Assembly: GCA_003554345.1 (NCBI GenBank) | Contig: PWGE01000320.1 | Span: forward strand, 1 to 21,405 | Direction of reading: 5' to 3' | DNA: 21,405 nt | Source: T1SED10-198M sp003554345 [NCBI: Candidatus Sumerlaeota bacterium] | GTDB taxonomy: Bacteria; Sumerlaeota; T1SED10-198M | Shown: piece after piece, positions 13,542 through 21,405 of the stretch | Layout: every line of letters begins with the position of its first letter | Numbering within the stretch: the stretch's first letter is position 1 | Translations under genes and position numbers: made by a program | The notes under the pieces: model-generated | Database searches by the model: none | Seen by the model: the letters and a program-made list of their open reading frames with translations, nothing else | Told to the model about the DNA's origin: nothing

Positions 13542-13991
13542 TTAAAATTTTGGATCTTCCTTTAAAACCAGGACAGGGGAATGAGCATAATGCACTAGTT
13601 TTTCGGAAGTGCTACCAAACATGAGATGTGACATTTTACTTCCACCACGTGAATGTACAATAATTAAATCTGCTTTTAATTCCCGGGCAACCTGCAGAAT
13701 CTGAATGAAGACTCCTCCTGTTCTGATAAGCAACTCGTAAGACACTTCATCAAGGGAGTATTCTTTTTCCAGGATGGCAAACTTTTTTTGTGCCTTCTGA
13801 ACGAGTTGATCTTTCAGGGTTTTTCGAGAAATAAGATGAATATTTGCAACAGATTCAACAGTACCACAATCGATGACATTAAGCAAATACAGGTTAGCAC
13901 CCAGTGCTTTTGCCATTTTCTTGCCACAACGAATCGAATTTGATGATTGCATCGAAAAATCAATAGGAACCAAAATGCGGTTAAAATCCAC
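13542..13991 (-). CDS. Universal stress protein (UspA family)
   Basis: 149 aa, single Usp domain. It opens with the typical NRILVPIDFS strand (4-13) and ends with the nucleotide-loop region: ADLIIVHSRGGSKMSHLMFG, then STSEKLVHYAHSPVLVLKE. The G-rich loop differs from the classic G-x2-G-x9-G(S/T), reading GGSKMSHLMFGST, so ATP binding is plausible but not certain. Such proteins bind ATP or dimerise and modulate stress survival and energy limitation responses. The start is GTG at 13989-13991, preceded by AGGAAGAG. A promoter is predicted at 14037-14065. The only nearby co-directional gene is the lipoprotein. Confidence 0.9.
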   Translation of the reverse strand: MDFNRILVPIDFSMQSSNSIRCGKKMAKALGANLYLLNVIDCGTVESVANIHLISRKTLKDQLVQKAQKKFAILEKEYSLDEVSYELLIRTGGVFIQILQVARELKADLIIVHSRGGSKMSHLMFGSTSEKLVHYAHSPVLVLKEDPKF

Positions 13992-14036
13992 TATTCTCTT
14001 CCTGATTATAAAAAAATTACAAGACTATCCACCCAT

Positions 14037-14065
14037 ATTATGATGAATTTATGACAGAAAATCAA
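14037..14065 (-). promoter_or_regulatory. Predicted promoter of the universal stress protein gene
   Basis: Minus strand: TTGATT (14060-14065), 17-bp spacer, CATAAT (14037-14042). The leader would be about 40 nt. Confidence 0.55.
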
Positions 14066-14126
14066 GTTAAACATGTTTTTTATACCATTTCCTGGATGAT
14101 TCATATCAAAAAGTCCTGACTATATT

Positions 14127-14137
14127 TTGCCAGGCAA
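14127..14137. repeat. Perfect palindrome TTGCC-A-GGCAA between usp and purA
   Basis: An 11-bp perfect palindrome in the divergent usp-purA region, about 60 bp upstream of the usp -35 hexamer. It may be an operator; no matching regulator was recognised. Confidence 0.35.
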
Positions 14138-14215
14138 GAACAAAAAAACAGACATATTTTCATAAATAAACCCCGGAAATATTTAGTTACAAGACCTTTC
14201 CCCCTATCTTTTTCC

Positions 14216-14235
14216 GATTATTCTGTGCAATAATC
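14216..14235. repeat. 7-bp inverted repeat over the purA -35 region
   Basis: GATTATT (14216-14222), 6-nt centre CTGTGC, AATAATC (14229-14235), perfectly complementary. It covers the predicted -35 hexamer of purA, so a bound protein would block the promoter. Confidence 0.5.
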
Positions 14236-14252
14236 AAAGAAAAATGTATAAT
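14224..14252 (+). promoter_or_regulatory. Predicted promoter of the purA operon
   Basis: TGTGCA (14224-14229), 17-bp spacer, perfect TATAAT (14247-14252). The start would be near 14259, about 28 nt before the purA ATG. Confidence 0.55.
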
Positions 14253-14274
14253 GAGAGGCGTAATTTTTTTCTGA

Positions 14275-15558
<1,284 letters not shown>

Positions 15559-15576
15559 TACAAACAGGACATCCTT

Positions 15577-17589
15577 ATGAATTTAAACACCCTTAACCCT
15601 CAACAATACGAAGCGGTAACATCTTCAGATAAAAGTCTTCTTCTCCTTGCAGGCGCAGGTAGCGGAAAAACGAGAGTGATCACCCTGCGCATAGCTTACC
15701 TGATCCGGGAGCACCAGGTACCGCCCTCACACATAGTAGGACTAACCTTTACCAATAAAGCAGCTGCTGAAATGAAAGAACGTGTCCAGCAAATAACGGG
15801 AACACACTTGCCCGGTCTCTTTCTGGGAACATTCCATTCTTATGCCCTTCGTAAACTTCGCCGGTATATTCACCTGCTGGGGTTCAACCGTCATTTTGTC
15901 GTATATGATGAAACCGATGTCAGGGGATTGCTGAGAAGGATCTGCCGGGAAGACTTTCCCGGAAAAAAAGTTTCACCTGCTCAAACAGCTTCCAGAATCA
16001 GCCTTTGCAAAAACTCTATGATATCAATCAGGAAAGCCTTTGAACAGTACCCCGGCGAAATTTTTCCCCGCATATATCACGAATATACCCAGACCATGAA
16101 GCAAATGAACGCATTGGATTTTGATGATCTCCTCATACGATTCAATGAAATATTAGTCCGTTTTCCGGAAGTACGCCAGGAAATTCAGGCTCACCTTTCC
16201 CATATCCTGGTCGATGAATTTCAGGACACCAACGACCTGCAACTCTTCTTACTCAAAAAACTCTTTCATCCTCAGAGTTCCATTTGTGTAGTAGGAGATG
16301 ATGATCAAAGCATTTACGCCTGGCGAGGAGCCCAGGTTAGACATATCCTGGAATTTCAGCGCTATTTTAAAGATACCCGAACTATCAGGCTTGAGCAAAA
16401 CTATCGCTCTACAAGCACTATTCTACAGGCAGCTCATGGGATTATCTCAAAAAACAGGTTGCGAACTCCCAAAAAACTCTGGACAGCAAAGGGAAGAGGA
16501 AAAGGAATTACCGTTTTTCCGGCCTGTGATGAAGAAGACGAGGTTCAATTTGTAACCGGTGAAATCAACGCCCTCATTAACAGTGACAATATTTCTCCTG
16601 ATAGAATAGCTGTCTTATATCGCAGCAACAATCAATCCCGTCATTTTGAGGCTGCATTACGAAAAAAAAGAGTGCCCTATCGGGTACTTGGCGGAAAAGA
16701 ACTTTTCGACAGAGCGGAAGTAAAAGATATTCTTACCTATTTAAAAGTGTTTCTCAATCCTCATGATGATAATTCCCTGTTACGTGTAATCAATGTTCCT
16801 CAGCGTTTTATAGGTAAAAAGACCGTTGAAAAACTTCGCCATACCGCCAGTCAGCAGAAAAAAAGTGTTTTTCAGGTTATCTGTCAGTTAGAATCGCTTT
16901 TTGAGGACGATTTTTCTCCAGCAATTATTTCTTCACTTGGCAGATTCCAGAAACTTATAGAAAAGTATCGAAAACTTTTTACAGCATCACCCCCTTCTTC
17001 CGAGGTTTTTTCCAGCTTTCTCAATGAACTTGGTTATTACGAGTATCTTACAAAAATGTATGGCAAAAAAGATAATAATGCCGAAGTGGAAAAAAGGTAT
17101 GAAAATATTCTGGCATTAAGAAAATTATACGAAGATTTCCTCAAATCCCAAGTCAGCCCCAGACTCAGTGACTTTATCACTTCTCTTGCCATTGATAACC
17201 TTCTTGATAAAAAGAAAGAGAAAAAAGATCCCGGGCAACCAGCAGTAACCCTTCTTACCATTCACAGTGCCAAAGGTTTAGAGTTTGATATTGTCTTCCT
17301 GGTTGGCTTTGAAGAAGGTCTTTTACCACATAAAAACGCTCTTGAAAAGCAAAGCATTGCAGAAGAGAGGCGTCTTAGCTATGTTGCCTTTACGAGGGCA
17401 GGGAAAAAACTTTATCTCACCTATGCCAAAAGTCGCAAAAGATATGGTAAAAACCGAAAAACAGAGGTCTCTTCATTTTTTAGTGACATCCCTGATGAAT
17501 GCATGCAGTCACTGCAAGAGGAAAATGACGAAGAACCTCTTTCTCTGACGGAAGCCTGGAAAAAACTGGAATCAAGGCTCAGTAAATGA
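15577..17589 (+). CDS. Rep/UvrD-type superfamily 1A DNA helicase
   Basis: 670 aa ATP-driven 3'-5' helicase for repair or replication restart. Motifs in order: Q-motif LNPQQYEAV (6-14), Walker A AGAGSGKT (25-32), LTFTNKAAAEM (56-66), GTFHS (84-88), DEFQD (213-217), DDDQSIYAWRGA (241-252), QNYRS (274-278), TIHSAKGLEFD (561-571) and EERRLSYVAFTRA (596-608). The length matches Rep (673) more than UvrD or PcrA (720-730), and the C-terminal tail is short, with no RNA-polymerase-binding Tudor domain seen. Rep and PcrA cannot be separated firmly by eye. The ATG has AGGA 8 nt upstream and lies 18 bp after purA. Its stop overlaps the next start by 4 bp (ATGA). Confidence 0.93.
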   Translation: MNLNTLNPQQYEAVTSSDKSLLLLAGAGSGKTRVITLRIAYLIREHQVPPSHIVGLTFTNKAAAEMKERVQQITGTHLPGLFLGTFHSYALRKLRRYIHLLGFNRHFVVYDETDVRGLLRRICREDFPGKKVSPAQTASRISLCKNSMISIRKAFEQYPGEIFPRIYHEYTQTMKQMNALDFDDLLIRFNEILVRFPEVRQEIQAHLSHILVDEFQDTNDLQLFLLKKLFHPQSSICVVGDDDQSIYAWRGAQVRHILEFQRYFKDTRTIRLEQNYRSTSTILQAAHGIISKNRLRTPKKLWTAKGRGKGITVFPACDEEDEVQFVTGEINALINSDNISPDRIAVLYRSNNQSRHFEAALRKKRVPYRVLGGKELFDRAEVKDILTYLKVFLNPHDDNSLLRVINVPQRFIGKKTVEKLRHTASQQKKSVFQVICQLESLFEDDFSPAIISSLGRFQKLIEKYRKLFTASPPSSEVFSSFLNELGYYEYLTKMYGKKDNNAEVEKRYENILALRKLYEDFLKSQVSPRLSDFITSLAIDNLLDKKKEKKDPGQPAVTLLTIHSAKGLEFDIVFLVGFEEGLLPHKNALEKQSIAEERRLSYVAFTRAGKKLYLTYAKSRKRYGKNRKTEVSSFFSDIPDECMQSLQEENDEEPLSLTEAWKKLESRLSK

Positions 17590-18737
17590 ACCATTCCGAA
17601 AACAAAACCGTAGTTTTTTTCTGCCAGAAATTTTTTCCCCAGCGAGGTGGAATCCAGACTCTTTTACATAATATCTGCCTGGCCATTCAAAAAAATAGTT
17701 CCTGGAACGTTGTTTTAATCACTCTGACCCCCGCTGAAAGCGAAGAAAAAAAATTTCCTTATGAGGTATATCGCCTCCCTTCAGACAAAAATATTTTCAC
17801 GCGAGGAATATTATTTCTGAGGTTATACCGTTTATTGACCGCTCTCAAACCAGACCATGTCGTCTTAGGATACTGGAGCCGGTATGCCGATCTGTTTTCT
17901 ACCTTAAGCCGTCTTCTTTCCTTTCCTTTTTCACTTGTTATTCACGGCAAAGAAATCACTTTTCCCCGCAAAGGGAAAGGATATCGTATTTTTAAACGAC
18001 GGGCATCCAGAGCTTCTTTTGTCATTGCCAACAGCAGCTATACAAAAGGGGTTTATGAAAAACTGAATCTTTCCCCTCCTGCCCTGGTCATGAATCCCGG
18101 CCTGAATTACGATTTACTCTCTTTAAAAACTCTCGAACTTCGCAAAAAGATCCAGCAGGAAAGAAAAGACAGAAAAAGCCTGTCTCTTCTGTTCGTGGGG
18201 AGGCTGGTCAAACGAAAAGGTTGTGATTATCTCCTGAAGGCTGTTGCTATACTTAAGTCGCGGCACATACCGGTACAGCTTACTATTGTGGGAAGTGGTA
18301 ACGATCTCAGGAGATTACAAACCCTGCGGGAAAATTACGGATTACAGGACGCTGTCTCTTTTCAGTCGGAATTAGCTGATGAAGAACTGTATCGGGTATA
18401 TTGTGAGAACGACATATTTGTAATGCCCAGCAGAAATTTGCCGGATACAGGTGATTACGAAGGGTTTGGCATTGTTTACCTGGAAGCCAATTTTTTTGGC
18501 TTACCAGTCATCGGAGGTAGAGAAGGGGGCGTGCCGGATGCTATTAAAGAAGGTGTCAATGGCATTTTATGTGATCCATACTCACCTGAAGACATCGCTG
18601 AAAAAATACTTCTGGTTCGGGAACAATTTATTGATGCTCCTGATCTACACAAAAAGCTCCTGGCGTTTCTCTCAGAACAGTTTAACTGGGACAGGCTTAT
18701 CCAACCGGTCATTCAGAAAATAGAAGAAACCTTCTAA
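17586..18737 (+). CDS. GT4-family glycosyltransferase
   Basis: 383 aa, GT-B fold. The N-terminal acceptor domain opens VVFFCQKFFPQRGGIQTLLHNI, with the Gly-Gly turn at 21-22. The C-terminal donor domain has LLFVGRLVKRKGCDYLLKAV, QLTIVGSGNDLRRL, VMPSRNLPDTGDYEGFG and the retaining E-x7-E motif (EGFGIVYLE), followed by GLPVIGGREGGVPDAI, which contacts the nucleotide sugar. It probably builds a surface glycan or O-antigen in the cytoplasm; donor and acceptor are unknown. Its ATG overlaps the helicase stop in ATGA, so translation is coupled to a helicase and purA, an unusual partnership. A second GT4 and a GT2 gene follow in other orientations. Confidence 0.9.
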   Translation: MNHSENKTVVFFCQKFFPQRGGIQTLLHNICLAIQKNSSWNVVLITLTPAESEEKKFPYEVYRLPSDKNIFTRGILFLRLYRLLTALKPDHVVLGYWSRYADLFSTLSRLLSFPFSLVIHGKEITFPRKGKGYRIFKRRASRASFVIANSSYTKGVYEKLNLSPPALVMNPGLNYDLLSLKTLELRKKIQQERKDRKSLSLLFVGRLVKRKGCDYLLKAVAILKSRHIPVQLTIVGSGNDLRRLQTLRENYGLQDAVSFQSELADEELYRVYCENDIFVMPSRNLPDTGDYEGFGIVYLEANFFGLPVIGGREGGVPDAIKEGVNGILCDPYSPEDIAEKILLVREQFIDAPDLHKKLLAFLSEQFNWDRLIQPVIQKIEETF

Positions 18738-18817
18738 ATATTCTCTATTTTCATCTACCCCCGGGGAACAAACAACAATGTTCAACAGGCATTTGTTTTG
18801 CTTTCAATGAAGGCCTC

Positions 18818-20047
18818 TTACTCTTTTTCAAAGTACTGAATGAGCCGTTTGCCCAGTGCCCGGAGAGAAAAATCCTGTTCAGTCAGAAAAGCACCTTCCC
18901 GAGCGTGTTCCTCTCGCCTGTTCGGTTCTTCAATATAGCTTGAGAAAGCAGATTTGATTTCATCTATTGATAGCGGATCAACCTGGATACAATGCTTATC
19001 ATGCTGTAAAACCTCACTCATCCCTCCATGGTTGCTTATGACAACCGCTTTTCGGCGGGCAAGAGCTTCAAAGGGTACAATCCCGAAGGGTTCATCTAAT
19101 GGAAGATAGGCTATAAACATTGCCTCATCAATAAAACGACAACGCTCTTTTTCCGGGAGAAACCCTTCAATCTTAATAGAGCCACCATTCTTTTCTTTCC
19201 TGCATACATCTAGCAAGAAACCTTTCGTTTCTTCGCTCCCACCACCTGCTATACGAAGAGAGGGAATACTGTTTTTTTCTCTTTTGAGGGACAGATAAGC
19301 AATTATTATGTTATAGAGGTTTTTTTCAGGTCTTTTCGGTGCCAGCACACCTATATAGGAGGCAGAATTTCCCAAAGAAGGTCTGGCATCCTTATCTGGC
19401 AGAGGTATTCCCAGATACAGAGGAGATGATTCTCTACAGAATGCCTGTCGCACGCTTTCAGAAGTATAATGACTGTTTGTCAGTATTTCATCAACTTCTT
19501 TCAAAGCCTTTCTCATACGCCTTCGTATTTTCCTGTTTTTAGACGAAAAACATCTTTCACGTCTTTTTTCAGCATAAGTCCTCAGTTCCGGACCTATATC
19601 ACACCCTTTTTTCAAAGCCTTACAGAGATAACGATCCGTTGCTTCAAAATAGGCGCTACGAGAAGGCTCATGACAATACCAGACATGCCTGAATTTTCCT
19701 CCTCCGCGCCGTGCTTCACTTACCAGGTAAAGCGAAAAAGGAGAGAGGGAAAGAACAGTTTCTATTTGTTCTTTGTGGAACAACTGTCTGAGATAAAACC
19801 CATAGGAAGTTAGAAGAGCCCGGGTTCCCAACTTACTCAAACCAGTATTTACAGGATGAGGGAGAGCATAACTACAGACTCTTGAACAGCTTAAAAATTC
19901 CGGTGGCCAGAAGCTGTCATGGCACAGACGGTAATAAAAACGCAAATCCAGTGAATCCCGACAGGATAGATACATCCATACTGCCAGATTTTCTGCCCCA
20001 CCCACCCGGGAAAGGTCGTCCATCACTATCGCAACAGGCTGTTTCAT
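18818..20047 (-). CDS. GT4-family glycosyltransferase
   Basis: 409 aa from the ATG at 20047. N-terminal VAIVMDDLSRVGGAENLAVWMY is the usual acceptor-domain opening. In the middle, HVWYCHEPSR and LKEVDEILTNSHYTSESVRQ are typical linker blocks. The donor domain shows IGVLAPKRPEKNLYNIIIAYLS, SLRIAGGGSEETKGF, AYLPLDEPFGIVPFEA with E-x7-E (EPFGIVPFE), and ISNHGGMSEVL. A Lys/Arg-rich segment near residues 180-195 may contact membrane or acceptor. The ATG at 20047 is preferred over a longer frame to 20098 because AAGGCGA lies just upstream and the longer frame would overlap the promoter. It ends 80 bp from the convergent GT4 gene. The sugars involved are unknown. Confidence 0.88.
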   Translation of the reverse strand: MKQPVAIVMDDLSRVGGAENLAVWMYLSCRDSLDLRFYYRLCHDSFWPPEFLSCSRVCSYALPHPVNTGLSKLGTRALLTSYGFYLRQLFHKEQIETVLSLSPFSLYLVSEARRGGGKFRHVWYCHEPSRSAYFEATDRYLCKALKKGCDIGPELRTYAEKRRERCFSSKNRKIRRRMRKALKEVDEILTNSHYTSESVRQAFCRESSPLYLGIPLPDKDARPSLGNSASYIGVLAPKRPEKNLYNIIIAYLSLKREKNSIPSLRIAGGGSEETKGFLLDVCRKEKNGGSIKIEGFLPEKERCRFIDEAMFIAYLPLDEPFGIVPFEALARRKAVVISNHGGMSEVLQHDKHCIQVDPLSIDEIKSAFSSYIEEPNRREEHAREGAFLTEQDFSLRALGKRLIQYFEKE

Positions 20048-20071
20048 GTCATTCGCCTTAAAATTTATCTC

Positions 20072-20098
20072 ATTATACCAGCATTCCACACTTGTCAA
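20072..20098 (-). promoter_or_regulatory. Predicted extended -10 promoter of the minus-strand GT4 gene
   Basis: Minus strand: TTGACA (20093-20098), 15-bp spacer, and TGGTATAAT, an extended -10 (20072-20080). The TGn extension can compensate for the short spacer. It supports the start at 20047, since a start at 20098 would put the promoter inside the coding region. Confidence 0.65.
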
Positions 20099-20232
20099 GA
20101 CTTTATATCATAACACCGGCCAGGCTCGCCTGCTCTCAACTTATCATTCTCAGGAAATGACAGATTGCCAATGCAGGTGTGGCTAACCATAGAATATTAT
20201 CATCCTTCAAAAAGCTGAGACTTCCCATTACT

Positions 20233-20261
20233 TTGAGCTTTGAAAGGGAATATGGTATAAT
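20233..20261 (+). promoter_or_regulatory. Predicted promoter of the GT2 gene, giving a leaderless mRNA
   Basis: TTGAGC (20233-20238), 17-bp spacer, extended -10 TGGTATAAT with TATAAT at 20256-20261. Six nucleotides later is the A of the ATG at 20268, which is where transcription would start. Confidence 0.65.
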
Positions 20262-20267
20262 TTTTCC

Positions 20268-21251
20268 ATGAGTGTTCCCCGACTTCCCATCAGCTTCATT
20301 GTTTCCAACTTCAACGGAGCCCCTATTCTAAAGAAATGTCTTCCCTCTGTAGCTGCCGAACTGGAAAAAGAAGACGAACTCATTTTTGCAGACGACTGCA
20401 GTACAGATGAAAGTATCCAAATAGCCAGGGATATAGCGCCTGCTATAAGGGTGATCCAAACTCCCGAAAACCTCGGTTTTTCAGGCAATAACAACCATGC
20501 TGCCCGGCGGGCAAAGAATCCGCTTCTCTATTTTCTGAACAGCGATATTACTCTGGAAAGAGGCGGAACCAGTCATTTGCGTTCCTTTTTGGAGAAGACC
20601 AAAGCTTTTGCTGCCGGACCTATCATCAAAAGAGCTCATAAAAAGGATGACATAGAATTTGCCTATACCCGGGTCCGCTGGAGTCATGGAATGCTCAAGG
20701 AATTTTTTCCCGGCAAGTATACAGGTACCATTCCCAGCCAACCCACTCCTTCTCTGATGTTATGCGGTGGCGCCTTCATGTGTCAGAAAGAGGGTTTTTT
20801 AAAACTGGGAGGTTTCGATGAGGAGCTTTTTTCGCCTTTTTATTTTGAGGACTATGATATCTCTTTACGAGCCCGGCGAGCAGGCTATTCTCTTTTCTGC
20901 ATTCCCCGAGCCAATGTATACCATCATTCCGGATGGTCAATATACAGGAATTTTTCATGGCACGACGCTAAACGCATCACCTACAGGAACAGATATCTTC
21001 TTCACTGGCTCCACTTACCTGCTTCCCTTCTTGTAAAGAAACACTTTTCTTACCGTATTCAAATACTTTTCAAAGCTCTTTTCAAGAGAGACCGTCTGGA
21101 ATGGGGGTCTTTTTTAGATGCCTGTCGAAAAATCAACCTGATAAGACACAAAAGAAAGAAAGGGATCAATGAAATTCCTTTTTATGCTATCCTGGATGAG
21201 TTTTACCAGGAAAAAAGTCAAGAATTGGCGACAAGAAGAGCCATAAAATAA
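20268..21251 (+). CDS. GT2-family glycosyltransferase (rhamnosyltransferase-like)
   Basis: 327 aa, GT-A fold, inverting type. SFIVSNFNGAPILKKCLPSV opens the nucleotide-sugar domain; DDCSTD (42-47) and NLGFSGNNN follow; LNSDITLE (90-97) holds the metal-binding Asp93 in the DxD position. LCGGAFMCQKEGFLKLGGFDEELFSPFYFEDYDISLRARRAGY carries the C-terminal ED pair (Glu194-Asp195) that often supplies the catalytic base, and HHSGWS ends the core. No transmembrane anchor is seen. It likely adds a hexose or rhamnose to a surface polysaccharide. The start is fixed: an in-frame TGA at 20241-20243 leaves no codon other than ATG 20268, and no ribosome site lies at normal distance. Its last 34 bp overlap the convergent DUF2065 gene. 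Confidence 0.9.
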   Translation: MSVPRLPISFIVSNFNGAPILKKCLPSVAAELEKEDELIFADDCSTDESIQIARDIAPAIRVIQTPENLGFSGNNNHAARRAKNPLLYFLNSDITLERGGTSHLRSFLEKTKAFAAGPIIKRAHKKDDIEFAYTRVRWSHGMLKEFFPGKYTGTIPSQPTPSLMLCGGAFMCQKEGFLKLGGFDEELFSPFYFEDYDISLRARRAGYSLFCIPRANVYHHSGWSIYRNFSWHDAKRITYRNRYLLHWLHLPASLLVKKHFSYRIQILFKALFKRDRLEWGSFLDACRKINLIRHKRKKGINEIPFYAILDEFYQEKSQELATRRAIK

Positions 21252-21405
21252 CACAGGATACCAAAGAGAATAATAATACCCCCCAGGGCTTTAACAAAAG
21301 GGGCAGAAGAAGCAGCAAGCATCCATTTTACTTTTTCGGGATACAAAAAGTATATCCCCCCTTCAATAATCACGAGAACACTTAAAAAGAGAAAGAAATA
21401 AGGGG
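21218..21405 (-). CDS. DUF2065 (YjeT-like) small membrane protein, 5' end outside the window
   Basis: 61 codons of a minus-strand frame run from the right edge to a TGA at 21218-21220. The frame encodes two hydrophobic segments, FFLFLSVLVIIEGGIYFLYP and VKALGGIIILFGILCYFMALL, joined by EKVKWMLAASSAP. The ExGxxYxxxPEKVK turn and the Gly-rich second helix fit DUF2065, a family of about 60-65 aa, so only the first few residues are probably missing. In E. coli the homologue yjeT lies between hflC and purA. Here purA is about 5.7 kb away. The gene overlaps the 3' end of the GT2 gene tail to tail. The function is unknown. Confidence 0.72.
   Translation of the reverse strand, partial: PYFFLFLSVLVIIEGGIYFLYPEKVKWMLAASSAPFVKALGGIIILFGILCYFMALLVANS

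Noticed and set aside
18738-18817. Terminator between the two convergent GT4 genes
   Set aside because: Only weak short repeats (GAACA/TGTTC; ACAAA/TTTGT) are seen and no stem is followed by a T-tract.
20048-20098. Longer N-terminus of the minus-strand GT4 gene
   Set aside because: It would place the -10 and -35 elements inside the coding region and adds residues before the conserved opening of the GT4 domain.

Overview
The window comes from a Gram-negative (diderm, lipid A-making) anaerobe with low-to-moderate GC. The evidence is lpxB for lipid A, a class III (oxygen-sensitive) ribonucleotide reductase at the left edge, an NAD-linked trimeric [FeFe]-hydrogenase operon, and promoters of the ordinary TTGACA/TATAAT type. 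The phylum cannot be fixed from the sequence alone. No tRNA, rRNA, CRISPR array or insertion sequence was seen.

Layout, left to right. (1) 1-544, minus: 5' part of nrdD, with a promoter and two NrdR-type boxes upstream. (2) 855-2039, plus: a membrane acetyltransferase of the HGSNAT/NagX family, followed by a gene-poor stretch that may hold a decayed coding remnant. (3) 6113 down to 2421, minus: an envelope operon of a Gfo/Idh/MocA dehydrogenase, lpxB, a DUF374 acyltransferase and a secreted beta-helix protein. The genes overlap or nearly abut, and the operon has its own promoter with a 9-bp inverted repeat just upstream. (4) 10615 down to 6340, minus: a four-gene hydrogenase operon (HndB-like, NuoE-like, NuoF-like, [FeFe] catalytic subunit) ending in a strong intrinsic terminator. 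(5) 11207-11866, plus: an SRAP (YedK/HMCES) protein. (6) 12801 down to 11872, minus: a stand-alone pyruvate-kinase C-terminal-domain protein directly followed by a MazG-like pyrophosphohydrolase. (7) Minus: a small lipoprotein and a universal stress protein. (8) 14287-18737, plus: purA, a Rep/UvrD helicase and a GT4 glycosyltransferase, apparently one operon. (9) 18818-21405: a second GT4 glycosyltransferase (minus), a divergent GT2 glycosyltransferase (plus), and a partial DUF2065 membrane protein (minus) whose 3' end overlaps the GT2 gene.

The most unusual part is the hydrogenase operon. Its HndB-like subunit and the homologous N-terminal domain of its NuoF-like subunit both lack the cysteines that normally bind [2Fe-2S] clusters. 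The NuoF-like subunit also ends where bifurcating relatives carry a C-terminal 2[4Fe-4S] domain. The fold is kept while several electron-transfer centres are gone, which suggests a simplified, perhaps non-bifurcating, NAD(H) hydrogenase. Other points of interest are a predicted leaderless GT2 mRNA, tandem NrdR boxes spaced 32 bp apart, and inverted repeats over or beside the purA, hydrogenase and lpxB-operon promoters.
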